Shown: piece after piece, positions 1 to 8,706 of the stretch
Layout: each line of letters starts with the position of its first letter
Numbering within the stretch: position 1 is the first letter of the stretch
Source: UTCFX2 sp963788305
GTDB lineage: Bacteria; Chloroflexota; Anaerolineae; Anaerolineales; UBA4823
DNA: 64,000 nucleotides
Assembly (NCBI GenBank): GCA_963788305.1
Contig: CAWBGK010000007.1
Location: 104,624 to 168,623, forward strand
Reading direction: 5' to 3'
Made by a program: the position numbers and the translations under genes
The notes under the pieces: generated by a model
The model's input: the letters and a program-made list of their open reading frames with translations, nothing else
Databases searched by the model: none
What the model was told of the DNA's origin: nothing

Positions 1-460
1 CCATTAATCCAGCAGCCTTGCGTAGACAAAAAGGCTCAACCAGTTGACGGGAAGCAGCATAATAGAGCCACCGTTTTCCATATATCAACCTTTGTGATTT
101 GCCATGCTCAAGCCCTTCCATCCTTTGGCGGAAGGATTGGTGTAAAGTGGCTACGAAACGCCTTGGACAGGCATAGGCAAAGTGGATGTCCCAGAAATGC
201 ACAACATCGAAACCTCCAAGGGTTTTGAGCAGTTGATTCGCTCGAAATGCATATCCAATCCAATCCGAACTACCCATGGGCAATCTGTAGATCTTCAGCC
301 GCTCATGGATCATGGTTTCCTTGATAACGCCATCAGCTGCAGCAATGACGGTGACAAGATGGCCATCCTCCAAAAGCGCTTGAACCAACCTTTCGCCAGA
401 AACATCAAAACCCGACGTCCGGAACGGTTGAAAGCCCAATGTGATCAATATAATTTTCAT
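1..460 (-). CDS. Glycosyltransferase family 4, N-terminal part (runs off left edge)
   Basis: Reading the minus strand from an ATG at 460 gives an open frame to base 1, beginning MKIILITLGFQPFRTSGFD. This is the usual opening of a GT4/GT-B N-terminal Rossmann domain (short hydrophobic strand, then a glycine-containing loop and a helix). A later strand reads DVVHFWDIHF, typical of the second half of that domain. The ATG overlaps the TGA of the upstream glycosyltransferase gene as ATGA (457-460), so the two are probably translationally coupled. The C-terminal nucleotide-sugar binding domain lies outside the window. The role would be sugar transfer during surface glycan assembly; donor and acceptor cannot be told. 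Confidence 0.75.
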   Translation of the reverse strand, partial: MKIILITLGFQPFRTSGFDVSGERLVQALLEDGHLVTVIAAADGVIKETMIHERLKIYRLPMGSSDWIGYAFRANQLLKTLGGFDVVHFWDIHFAYACPRRFVATLHQSFRQRMEGLEHGKSQRLIYGKRWLYYAASRQLVEPFCLRKAAGLM

Positions 461-1530
461 TTCTTTCTGCATAAATCCATAGCGATCTCACGAACAAGAT
501 CGGTGATCTTTTCTTCACTGCATTCGGCTCTGTAAAGACGATACCCTTCTGAAGCGATGTGATTTCTCAGAAAGGGGTCATGAAACAAAACCCGTACCGA
601 CTCAGCCAACTCCTCTGGGTTATTCGCCGGGCATAACAGAGCCAACTCGCCCTGGCTAAGGAGCTGAAGGTTTGCTGGTGTATTCGTCGCAATCAAGGGA
701 CGAGCCATCGCCAGGATCTGGTAGATTTTTCCAGGCACCACCCGGCCAGCTTTGGGCGTCGCTCCAAAATGGCCGCCGAGGCAAACATCTGCGTTGGAGA
801 TTTCATCTGCGAGTTGTCTAATTGGCAAATCTGAAATGAACTGGATGTTCTCATGTGTGAGACTTTCTGCGAGCGCTCTGACCTTATCGTAAGTCTGCCC
901 AGAGCCTATCAAACGGAATTGGATCGGCAAATCCTGGAGCAGATGAGCAGCTCTGACGACAACATCCACCCCATGGAGCGGGAGATAGGATGAATAATAG
1001 GTCACAGTGAAATCTCTGCCATCAATATTAGAAGGTTTTGGAAAGAAAATTTCTTCATTACAGCCAACTGGCAGCGAGGAGAAGCGTTTTTTTGGCAAAC
1101 CAAATTTGCTTACAAAATAGTCTATATGCAGAGGCGTATCTAAAAGGACGTGTTCAGCCAGGCAACATGCAGTTCGATCAAGCCAGATTGCTGCTCGAGC
1201 TCTCAGTGAATTTGGACTGGCTGCCTGTCGATCCTCGACCAACGTATCATAAGTTGACAAAAGCGCATCAAAAAGAATTGGATCCCGCGAAAACAACCCC
1301 ACCGGAAGCATGATGAGGTGCCCATAGAAACCGATATAGATGAGATCATACCTGTGCGATAAAATCCGCCGAACCACTTGAAGGGAGATCTGAAGACTGC
1401 TGGTGAGCAGCGATTTCGGCCTCTGCTCCATCCCGACGATATCAACTTCGCCCAGTCTTTGGAAAGCGCGCAAGATTACATCATTTCTTGCGTATCCGAT
1501 TTCTCGACCTGCACAAAACAGGATCTTCAC
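457..1530 (-). CDS. Glycosyltransferase (GT-B fold, GT4-like)
   Basis: A 357-residue protein of normal GT4 length. The start MKILFCAGREIGYARN is a Rossmann strand followed by a small-residue loop. The C-terminal half has the donor-binding features of the family: DFTVTYYSSYLPLHGVD, a strand-loop region near RLIGSGQTYDKVR, and PGKIYQILAMARPLIAT, matching the region that holds the EX7E-type element. It should act in the cytoplasm or at the inner membrane face, adding a sugar to a lipid-linked glycan. It is first in a minus-strand pair with a 4-bp ATGA overlap to the next glycosyltransferase, and is divergent from the dideoxyhexose cluster across about 296 AT-rich bases (1531-1826) that probably hold both promoters. 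Confidence 0.8.
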   Translation of the reverse strand: MKILFCAGREIGYARNDVILRAFQRLGEVDIVGMEQRPKSLLTSSLQISLQVVRRILSHRYDLIYIGFYGHLIMLPVGLFSRDPILFDALLSTYDTLVEDRQAASPNSLRARAAIWLDRTACCLAEHVLLDTPLHIDYFVSKFGLPKKRFSSLPVGCNEEIFFPKPSNIDGRDFTVTYYSSYLPLHGVDVVVRAAHLLQDLPIQFRLIGSGQTYDKVRALAESLTHENIQFISDLPIRQLADEISNADVCLGGHFGATPKAGRVVPGKIYQILAMARPLIATNTPANLQLLSQGELALLCPANNPEELAESVRVLFHDPFLRNHIASEGYRLYRAECSEEKITDLVREIAMDLCRKK

Positions 1531-1826
1531 ATCCAGATTATAACCTTTAGAGCAAGAAACAGTCCGATCCGAGGTGGATGAGTGTGTTTTCTGACTTTTC
1601 TATGCATTCCAAATCGATGCATTTCCAGAAATATCGGTTATAGGAATTTTCAAATCAATTCTAGAGAGGTTAAATTCATTATAATAAATTGCGAATTCAG
1701 GTAAGAAGACCATCATGTATTAGAATACCAAGTCAGCAGGTGGATTTCTTATTAATGATATACTTTTTATCGTACACGGGATAAGTACCCTTGTATCTCG
1801 AATAAAAACCGCGAAATCTCATCCAT

Positions 1827-2723
1827 ATGAAATTAATAGTCGTTATTGTCAATTACAACTTGAAAGAAGACACTGAGCAAAGCATAAGGTCATTCTTGCA
1901 AGCTGGCGCGGCTCTTCCACAAATCATTGTTGTTGATAATGGCTCATCGGACAATTCGGCTTCTTCCTTGCGCTCCACATTTGGAGATGAATTAAATCTC
2001 ATCAGGACTGAAGAAATTCGCGGGAATGCGCACGGTCTCAACCTTGGCATTCGTGCAGCTGAGACCCTCAATTTCGATTGGGTGTTATTGATGAACAATG
2101 ATACCTATGTTGACCCTCAGTTCCTGATCGAGATGGAAACTGCGATCAACAGATTCCCCGAATTTGACATCTTCGGCCCCATGATCCTTTATGCCAGCCA
2201 ACCTGAAAAAATCTGGTTCATGGGGCAGCATCTCATCCCTGGCACTCTTCTCACGTACGATCCTTATCGGATGAAAACCGCCAATGATAGTTTTCCGGAT
2301 GTGATGGAAATGGACTTCTTAAATGGGTGCAGCCTGTTGGTTCATCGCTGTGTATTCGAAAAAATCGGCCTTTTTAACTCATCCCTGTTTATGTACGGCG
2401 AAGAAGTTGATTTCCTCTTACGCTCAAGAGGCGCTGGTTTTCGAATGGCTGCGGTCCCTAAGGCGCGCATGTGGCATAAAGTCTCAGCGACTATGAACCA
2501 AGACAAACCCGGGACCCGCTTCCTGCGTGTCCGAAACCAAATCTGGATCTACCGCCATAACGGCAATAATTGGCAAATCCTCCTGATGGTCTTTTTCACG
2601 TTTTTTCGGATCATCTTCATGAGTTTGCGGGATATTCTTTCAGGACAGCTATCGCTCCTCAAGCCTTCCTGGAAAGGTTTTAGCGATGGCTGGTTCAGAA
2701 AGATACCGTCGTTTTTAGAATGA
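1827..2723 (+). CDS. Glycosyltransferase family 2 (rhamnosyltransferase-like)
   Basis: A 298-residue GT-A enzyme. Visible family motifs are VVIVNYN at the N-terminus, VVDNGSSDNS (nucleotide binding), a DXD-type MNNDT near residue 90, FLNGCSLLVHR in the acceptor region and GEEVDFLLRSRGAGF, which resembles the ED-containing catalytic block of WbbL-like rhamnosyltransferases. A hydrophobic stretch near the C-terminus (LLMVFFTFFRIIFMSL) suggests membrane association. It leads the plus-strand sugar-nucleotide cluster and probably transfers a deoxysugar to a surface polysaccharide. The actual sugar is not readable from sequence. Confidence 0.85.
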   Translation: MKLIVVIVNYNLKEDTEQSIRSFLQAGAALPQIIVVDNGSSDNSASSLRSTFGDELNLIRTEEIRGNAHGLNLGIRAAETLNFDWVLLMNNDTYVDPQFLIEMETAINRFPEFDIFGPMILYASQPEKIWFMGQHLIPGTLLTYDPYRMKTANDSFPDVMEMDFLNGCSLLVHRCVFEKIGLFNSSLFMYGEEVDFLLRSRGAGFRMAAVPKARMWHKVSATMNQDKPGTRFLRVRNQIWIYRHNGNNWQILLMVFFTFFRIIFMSLRDILSGQLSLLKPSWKGFSDGWFRKIPSFLE

Positions 2724-2826
2724 TACCCATATAGCGATACCTGCAAGGGTATGCCAACCCAAAGGCCAAATATTGTTGTACAATTACAGGCGATCAAGAA
2801 TCAAGATATTAAGAAAGGGAAGGAAT

Positions 2827-3603
2827 TTGAAGGTTGCTATCCTCGCTGGAGGTTTCGGCACCCGTCTGTCAGAAGAGACAGTCCTAAAACCGAAACCGAT
2901 GGTCGAAATCGCCGGACAGCCTATCCTGCTTCATATTATGAAGTATTATTCGGCGTTCGGATTTAACGAATTCGTCATCGCGCTCGGTTATAAAGGTGAA
3001 ATTATTAAAGATTTTTTCGTGAACTATTATTTCCAGTCAAGAGATCTCACAGTATCCTTGAAGTCTGGAAAGATCAAAACGCATCCCCTTGGAAAAAACT
3101 CAGAAGATTGGACAGTGCACCTTATCGACACCGGGCTTCAAACTCAGACTGGCGGCCGAGTTAAACAAATCATCGATTTTATTGGGAATGAGCGTTTCAT
3201 GTTGACATATGGAGATGGTTTGGCTAATGTCGATATAGACAAACTGCTTCAATTGCATCTCCAAAAAGGACGTCTGGCAACGGTCACTGCAGTTCGACCG
3301 CCGGCAAGATTCGGTGAGATCATCTTCAAGGAAGATGACGTTATTTCGTTTCAAGAAAAACCCCAAACTGGCGAAGGTTGGATTAACGGCGGTTTCTTCG
3401 TTCTTGAGCCTGGAGTTGCAGATTATATTGAGGGAGATCAGACGGTCTTTGAGCGCAGTCCTATTGAGCGGCTAGCAAAAGATGAGCAGCTGGTCGCCTA
3501 CCGGCATCACGACTTCTGGCAGAGCATGGACACCCTGCGTGATGTCCAACTATTGGAAGATTTGTGGAAGACGGATCGTGCTCCTTGGAAAATATGGCCA
3601 TGA
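2827..3603 (+). CDS. rfbF: Glucose-1-phosphate cytidylyltransferase
   Basis: Makes CDP-glucose from glucose 1-phosphate and CTP, the entry step to CDP-3,6-dideoxyhexoses. The nucleotidyltransferase signature AILAGGFGTRLSEETVLKPKPM is at the N-terminus (split here: LAGGFGTRL then KPKPMVEI), with YGDGLANVD for metal and nucleotide binding and WINGGFFVLEPG further on. I chose the TTG at 2827 because it gives 258 residues, the family length, starts directly before KVAILAGG and follows a purine-rich AAGGGAAGG. An upstream ATG at 2773 would add 18 unlikely residues. The stop overlaps the next start as ATGA. Confidence 0.9.
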   Translation: MKVAILAGGFGTRLSEETVLKPKPMVEIAGQPILLHIMKYYSAFGFNEFVIALGYKGEIIKDFFVNYYFQSRDLTVSLKSGKIKTHPLGKNSEDWTVHLIDTGLQTQTGGRVKQIIDFIGNERFMLTYGDGLANVDIDKLLQLHLQKGRLATVTAVRPPARFGEIIFKEDDVISFQEKPQTGEGWINGGFFVLEPGVADYIEGDQTVFERSPIERLAKDEQLVAYRHHDFWQSMDTLRDVQLLEDLWKTDRAPWKIWP

Positions 3604-4613
3604 AGGACAGTCCATATCAACCTTCTCGAGATTTCTGGCATAATCGGCGGATTTTTATTACCGGTGCAAGTGGTCTGGTCGGCTCGAGGTTAATAAAAGA
3701 TCTTCTAAATCTTGGAGGGTTTATCGTGGCGCTTGTTCGCGACCACGATCCGATGTCGGAATTGATCCGCAGTGGAGACATTCATAAAATATCTGTCGTC
3801 GATGGCTGCCTCGAAGATTTCAGCGCCATTGAACGGGCAATCCTGGAAAATGAAATTGATACTGTCTTTCATCTTGCAGCCCAGCCGATTGTCGGTGTGG
3901 CGCAGCAGGCGCCATTGCTTTCCTTCGAATCTAATATTCGGGGGACATATCATTTATTAGAAGCCTGCAGGCGCTTTCCAGACTCCGTAAAGAGGGTGGT
4001 GGTCGCTTCAAGTGATAAAGTGTACGGAGATCAACCAATCCTTCCCTACACTGAAGAGATGCCTCTGAAGGGGATCCATCCATACGATATATCGAAGACA
4101 TGTGCCGATTTGCTTGCCCAGAGTTATCATGTATCATTCAATTTACCGGTAGTGATCGCACGCTGCGGAAACATTTACGGTCAAGGTGACTTGAATTGGA
4201 GCCGGATCATCCCGGGGACAATCCAGGCCTTGTATCACCATCAAAGGCCTGTTTTACGGAGTGATGGAACATATCTGAGAGATTATATTTTTGTCGAAGA
4301 CGTGTCCCGTTTTTACCTCGCCCTTGCCGAATTTCTTGAGACACCTGAGCTCGGAGGCCAGGCATTCAATTATGGCTCTGGGAAAGCTGTCTCTGTTATC
4401 GAAATGGTCGAATTGATCGCGAAGTTGATGGATTGCTCCGAGATCCAACCCATCATCCAGAATACCTCCAGGTACGAAATTAGATCTCAATACCTTTCCA
4501 ATGATAAATCTACGCGCTATTTACATTGTTTTCCTCAGTTTTCACTGGAAGAAGGGTTGAAGAAAACCATCTCCTGGTATAGATCTTTCTTCGACAGGAG
4601 GGAAAATGATTGA
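3600..4613 (+). CDS. rfbG: CDP-glucose 4,6-dehydratase
   Basis: An extended SDR that would convert CDP-glucose to CDP-4-keto-6-deoxyglucose with bound NAD. It shows the Rossmann loop GASGLVGSRL, the AAQPIVGVAQQ region characteristic of the RfbG branch, a catalytic SSDKVYG serine region and the YDISK (YxxxK) pair. DFWHNRRIFITG at the N-terminus matches the DFWxGKxVxxTG opening of this family. The ATG at 3600 overlaps the rfbF stop (ATGA), implying translational coupling; an in-frame ATG at 3594 is an alternative. About 337 residues, slightly shorter than the usual 355-360. The order rfbF-rfbG supports the assignment. Confidence 0.85.
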   Translation: MKDSPYQPSRDFWHNRRIFITGASGLVGSRLIKDLLNLGGFIVALVRDHDPMSELIRSGDIHKISVVDGCLEDFSAIERAILENEIDTVFHLAAQPIVGVAQQAPLLSFESNIRGTYHLLEACRRFPDSVKRVVVASSDKVYGDQPILPYTEEMPLKGIHPYDISKTCADLLAQSYHVSFNLPVVIARCGNIYGQGDLNWSRIIPGTIQALYHHQRPVLRSDGTYLRDYIFVEDVSRFYLALAEFLETPELGGQAFNYGSGKAVSVIEMVELIAKLMDCSEIQPIIQNTSRYEIRSQYLSNDKSTRYLHCFPQFSLEEGLKKTISWYRSFFDRREND

Positions 4614-5055
4614 CGGTGTCTTGGTTCAACCTTTACAACAAATCCCGGACGAGCGTGGCAAAATCATGAAGATGATCCGCTCCGACGATCCCTATTTCAG
4701 GGGATTTGGAGAGATCTATTTTTCTTTGTCGTATCCAGGTGTTGTAAAAGGTTGGCACCTTCATAAAAGCATGACTTTGAATTATGCAGTCATCGTCGGT
4801 ATGATCAAGCTGGTCCTGTATGATGAAAGAAAGGACTCGCTGACATTTGGAGAAGTGCAGGAATTCTTTATTGGAGAATCAAATTATGTATTGGTGCAGA
4901 TCCCGCCGCTCATATGGAATGGATTCAAAGGAATCGGAGAAAAACCTGCGATCGTCGCAAATTGTGCGACTTTGCCACATCATCTTGACGAGATTGTCCG
5001 GTTAGATCCCCATAATAACCATATCCCCTACAACTGGTCTCTAATAAATAAATGA
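4606..5055 (+). CDS. Cupin sugar-nucleotide epimerase (dTDP-4-dehydrorhamnose 3,5-epimerase-like)
   Basis: A 149-residue RmlC-like cupin. GVVKGWHLHKSMT carries the His of the RmlC active site, and LVQIPPLIWNGF matches the IPPGxxHGF-type block. It is shorter than RmlC (about 180), like small stand-alone epimerases. It overlaps rfbG by 8 bases. Lying between CDP-glucose dehydratase and the C-3 dehydratase, it could be the C-5 epimerase of a CDP-ascarylose-type route (AscE role) instead of a dTDP-rhamnose enzyme, since no rmlA/B/D partner is in view. That role is inferred from context only. Confidence 0.7.
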   Translation: MIDGVLVQPLQQIPDERGKIMKMIRSDDPYFRGFGEIYFSLSYPGVVKGWHLHKSMTLNYAVIVGMIKLVLYDERKDSLTFGEVQEFFIGESNYVLVQIPPLIWNGFKGIGEKPAIVANCATLPHHLDEIVRLDPHNNHIPYNWSLINK

Positions 5056-5220
5056 TCGATACCCTGATCGGTCAAAGATCAGATTGCATCGATGGAGTAT
5101 TAAGTGGCTCCAGCGAAGGAATTTACCTGAGTATAAAAACCTTCAATCCGAACCGACCAGCATGGACATCATCCATGAAGAGGCTGGGTACGCCCTGCAA
5201 ATTAGAGTTGAGATAAGACG

Positions 5221-6543
5221 ATGACGGATGCTGACATCCTGCGAAAACGAATACTTGACTTGATCCCAGATTACTATCAAGCGGAATGGCCGGAAAGGGA
5301 TTTTCAGCCCGGAATCACGCCAGTCCCGGTATCTGGGAGAGTATTTGATGAGCAAGACCTCATGTATCTGGTAGACTCCGCCCTTGATTTTTGGCTGACT
5401 TCCGGGAGGTTCGCGGAGGAATTCGAGAGGCGTCTGGCAGAGTTCGTCGGAGTCCGCTGTGCCAGTCTCTGCAATTCGGGTTCCTCGGCGAACTTACTGG
5501 CTGTCTCGTCACTGCTTTCATCCAATTTGGATAAAAAACCGCTAAAATCTGGCGACGAAGTGATCACTGTCGCAGCAGGTTTCCCGACAACAGTCAATCC
5601 GATCCTGCAGAACCGGTTCCTACCCGTCTTCTTAGATATCGACCTCACCACCTGCAATGTGGATGTGAATCTGCTTGAAATGGCAGTGACCAGGCGAACC
5701 AGGGCGATTTTCCTTGCCCATACATTGGGAAATCCCTTTAATTTAAACGCAGTCAGGGAATTTGCAGACCGTCATAAGCTCTGGATGCTGGAGGACAATT
5801 GTGACGCCCTGGGATCGACATATTTTGGACAAAAGACCGGGAAGTTTGGAGATTTTTCGACCCTCAGTTTTTATCCCGCACATCATATCACCACCGGCGA
5901 AGGCGGCTGCGTCTTGACTTCAGCCCCGAAAAATAAGAAAGTCGTCGAATCTTTCCGCGACTGGGGGAGGGACTGCTGGTGCCCGCCTGGATCCGACAAT
6001 ACTTGTGGAAAACGGTTCGAGTGGAAGTTGGGCAGGCTTCCCGAGGGTTATGACCATAAGTATATCTACTCGCATATTGGCTACAACCTCAAAATGACCG
6101 ATTTGCAGGCAGCAGTCGGTCTATCGCAGCTCCAAAAACTGCCTTCATTTATCCATAAGAGAAAGGAAAATTGGCGGTTTCTGCATGAACAGCTGAAAGG
6201 CGCCGAAGAATTTTTTTACATTCAGTCTGCAACGGAAGGATCCGAACCGAGCTGGTTTGGCTTTCTGATGACTATCAAGGAGACTGCACCATTTACGAGG
6301 GATGAGCTGGTTTTATTCCTTAACAGCCGAAAAATCGCCACGAGATTGCTTTTCGGAGGCAACCTTACACTCCAGCCCGCTTACCTGAAGCAACGTTTTC
6401 GAGTCGTGGGATCCCTTGAAAGGACGGATATCGTCATGCGGAACTCCTTCTGGATCGGGGTTTACCCGGGACTGACTCAGGAGATGCTCCAATTCGCCGC
6501 CGATTCGATCTGGGAATTTGTTCAAAAAAAGATCCATGCCTGA
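5221..6543 (+). CDS. rfbH: CDP-4-keto-6-deoxyglucose 3-dehydratase (E1, PMP and 2Fe-2S enzyme)
   Basis: 440 residues, close to the 437 of RfbH/AscC. The enzyme removes the C-3 hydroxyl from CDP-4-keto-6-deoxyglucose with pyridoxamine phosphate and an iron-sulfur cluster. The diagnostic feature is YPAHHITTGEGG: histidine sits where aminotransferases of this fold have the PLP-binding lysine, marking a PMP-dependent dehydratase. Cysteines in DWGRDCWCPPGSDNTCGKR fit the 2Fe-2S ligand region. CNSGSSANLLA (cofactor phosphate binding) and EDNCDALGS are also present. The electron-donating reductase E3 (RfbI/AscD) is not in the window, so another flavoprotein or ferredoxin must serve or the gene lies elsewhere. 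Confidence 0.9.
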   Translation: MTDADILRKRILDLIPDYYQAEWPERDFQPGITPVPVSGRVFDEQDLMYLVDSALDFWLTSGRFAEEFERRLAEFVGVRCASLCNSGSSANLLAVSSLLSSNLDKKPLKSGDEVITVAAGFPTTVNPILQNRFLPVFLDIDLTTCNVDVNLLEMAVTRRTRAIFLAHTLGNPFNLNAVREFADRHKLWMLEDNCDALGSTYFGQKTGKFGDFSTLSFYPAHHITTGEGGCVLTSAPKNKKVVESFRDWGRDCWCPPGSDNTCGKRFEWKLGRLPEGYDHKYIYSHIGYNLKMTDLQAAVGLSQLQKLPSFIHKRKENWRFLHEQLKGAEEFFYIQSATEGSEPSWFGFLMTIKETAPFTRDELVLFLNSRKIATRLLFGGNLTLQPAYLKQRFRVVGSLERTDIVMRNSFWIGVYPGLTQEMLQFAADSIWEFVQKKIHA

Positions 6544-6718
6544 CAAACAAATCTGAAGTGATAGGATCGTAATGCAGCAATTCCATCAGGAAGATAAATG
6601 GTTCGGCTCCATCAGTTTTCAGACGAATAACAGCTCCACTCGATCCCCGATCTTATCCTCGTATCTGTTATGAATAGAAATATCCAGTTATTGGTTTTGA
6701 TTTCAATCTCTATGTAGA

Positions 6719-7588
6719 ATGAGTAGCATAATGAAGGAAAAAAAAGTCATTGCAGTCACAGGCGCCAATGGATATATCGGCAAGCACGTCGTCGATGCAT
6801 TGATCCTCAGGGACGCCGAGGTCATTGCAGTAGATCGTGCACCCAGCCAGGTGAATCAGCGAGCAAGGTTTGTCCAGATGGACATCTTTTCTGGAAACAG
6901 AGATATTTTTAAATTGCTTGGTTCTCCCGATGTCTGTTTGCACCTGGCATGGAGGAACGTTTTTTCTCACAATGCAGATTCGCACATGCTGGAGCTGTCA
7001 AAGCACTACGAGTTCATCAAGAATGTGATCGACGGCGGGTTGAACCAGGTCGCAGTGATAGGTTCGATGCATGAAGTCGGTAATTATTGCGGCGCGGTGG
7101 ACGAAAATACACCCTGTAATCCGACCAGCATGTACGGGATCGCCAAAGATTCGCTCCGTAAAAGCGTTCTTTTGTTAGCGCAGATGAACAGCATCACCGC
7201 CCAATGGCTAAGGGTTTTTTACATTTACGGAGATGACCGGCACAATCAATCGGTCTTTACCAGTATCCTTCAGGCTGAAGAAAATGGTAAGGAATCTTTC
7301 TTGCTTTCTTCTGGGAATAATCGTTATGATTTCATCCATGTTGATGAGCTTTCACATATGATCGCCGCCTGTATCATGCAGGAGGAAATTAGTGGGATTA
7401 TCAACTGCTGCTCGGGACAGCCAGTGAGGCTGGCGGAAAAAGTTGATGAGTTCATCAAGGATAACTACATCAAGCTCAAACTTGAATCCGCAGCTTTAGC
7501 AGACAAACCCTATGATTTCCCGGAAATATGGGGGGACAATACAAAAATTTCGAAATTGCTGCTCATTCAAAAAAGAACTGCTCCATGA
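6719..7588 (+). CDS. NAD-dependent epimerase/dehydratase (SDR), probable 4-ketoreductase of the dideoxyhexose route
   Basis: A 289-residue extended SDR with the Rossmann motif VTGANGYIGKHV near residue 15, an IGSMHEVGNY serine region and YGIAK (YxxxK) near residue 140. After rfbF, rfbG, an epimerase and rfbH, the expected last step is reduction of the 4-keto group to give the final CDP-3,6-dideoxyhexose (roles named RfbJ/RfbS/AscF in other organisms). The stereochemistry, and so the final sugar (paratose, abequose, ascarylose), cannot be read from sequence. It is separated from rfbH by about 175 bases with no visible gene, and its stop overlaps the next start (ATGA at 7585-7588). Confidence 0.7.
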   Translation: MSSIMKEKKVIAVTGANGYIGKHVVDALILRDAEVIAVDRAPSQVNQRARFVQMDIFSGNRDIFKLLGSPDVCLHLAWRNVFSHNADSHMLELSKHYEFIKNVIDGGLNQVAVIGSMHEVGNYCGAVDENTPCNPTSMYGIAKDSLRKSVLLLAQMNSITAQWLRVFYIYGDDRHNQSVFTSILQAEENGKESFLLSSGNNRYDFIHVDELSHMIAACIMQEEISGIINCCSGQPVRLAEKVDEFIKDNYIKLKLESAALADKPYDFPEIWGDNTKISKLLLIQKRTAP

Positions 7589-8568
7589 CAAATTCCCTGA
7601 CCCAAAGGATTAACAGGTATTTGGGATCCCTTCTTTCCCGAATCCGCGAGATCATCAAAAGCCCATCAAAAAAAATGGGTTACATTTTCACCGGTATAAC
7701 GCTTGTTTTGGTTGTCGCCATTTTGGGTTATTTAATTTACCGAGAACGAGAAATCCTGTTCTCTTTTGATTGGAAAATCAATTATATTGCCTTAGGCTTT
7801 TCGATAGTCGTGTACAGCCTTTCCATGATGCTGGCTACCTTTAATTGGGGAAATATCATGAACCACCTGGCTGGCAAGCTCAGCTACCGCAAGCATTTTC
7901 GATATTTCTGCATCGCAAACGCAGCCAAGCGCCTTCCGGGTACGATCTGGTATATCGCCAGCCGGGCGAATCTGTATCAGCAAGACGGCATCGATATAAA
8001 ATTGACGTCGATAGCAAGCGCTTTAGAGTATGCATTTGTCACTTTATCCGGAATAATTGGCACCCTGGTGTTCTCGTTTTCAATCCTGACCGAATATCGA
8101 GTGAGTCCCTGGTTGTTGGGTGCATTATTTATTCTCACGCTTTTCCTCATCCAACCCAAAGTTATTAATCACATCTTTCGGGCTCTAAAAGTCGAAGCAA
8201 GCACGATGAAAATAAAAGAAATGGTTTTTTGGACGGCCACATATTTCTTGCAGTGGATGATCGGTGGAAGCCTGCTGTTTCTCGTGATCAACATCATTTA
8301 TCCTCTGCCCGTATCAGCCCTGAATTATGTACTGGGAATCTGGTTGGTCGTAATCATGGTTTCAAGGATGATGATCTTTCTGCCCAGTAATTTTGGGGTT
8401 ACGGAGATCGGGTTTAGTTTGCTGTTATCCAACCTCATACCATCGCCTATCGCAGTCGTGGCGTCCCTTTTATTTCGCCTTCTCGTCACCGCGATGGATA
8501 TCCTGTTTGCGTTCGCATCTGCTTCGTTTCGATTGGAATTTCTGGGACCATTAACCAAAAAGGATTAG
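7585..8568 (+). CDS. Flippase-like integral membrane protein (lysylphosphatidylglycerol synthase TM / UPF0104 type)
   Basis: About 327 residues from the ATG at 7585 that overlaps the preceding stop (ATGA); the longer frame from 7528 is less likely. There are about eight hydrophobic segments, beginning with MGYIFTGITLVLVVAILGY, and a conserved late block with FLPSNFGVTEIGFSLLL, which matches the PGGxGxxE-like region of this family. Members are found in glycan clusters and are thought to act in lipid or lipid-linked sugar handling at the membrane. Its coupling to the deoxysugar genes suggests a part in export or anchoring of the glycan. Confidence 0.7.
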   Translation: MTNSLTQRINRYLGSLLSRIREIIKSPSKKMGYIFTGITLVLVVAILGYLIYREREILFSFDWKINYIALGFSIVVYSLSMMLATFNWGNIMNHLAGKLSYRKHFRYFCIANAAKRLPGTIWYIASRANLYQQDGIDIKLTSIASALEYAFVTLSGIIGTLVFSFSILTEYRVSPWLLGALFILTLFLIQPKVINHIFRALKVEASTMKIKEMVFWTATYFLQWMIGGSLLFLVINIIYPLPVSALNYVLGIWLVVIMVSRMMIFLPSNFGVTEIGFSLLLSNLIPSPIAVVASLLFRLLVTAMDILFAFASASFRLEFLGPLTKKD

Positions 8569-8605
8569 TGAAAAACGGGTGTATTATTTATGCTTGGGGG
8601 GAAAC

Positions 8606-8634
8606 TTGATAAGTTAACCCTATTGAAGTATTGT
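8606..8634 (+). promoter_or_regulatory. Candidate sigma-70 promoter for the secreted repeat protein
   Basis: TTGATA at 8606-8611 and TATTGT at 8629-8634 are separated by exactly 17 bases, 72 bases before the start codon at 8707. The match is 5/6 and 4/6 to the consensus boxes. A strong AGGAGG Shine-Dalgarno lies just before the ATG. Confidence 0.45.
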
Positions 8635-8706
8635 ACCCAGCCCGAGATTGGTTAAAATCTCTCCATTGACACAAATCTTTTTGAGCTCGTTCTTTAGGAG
8701 GAATAT

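Noticed and set aside
182..535. A 117-codon plus-strand frame at the left edge
   Set aside because: It is antisense to the partial GT4 gene (1-460) and to the end of the next glycosyltransferase, both better supported.
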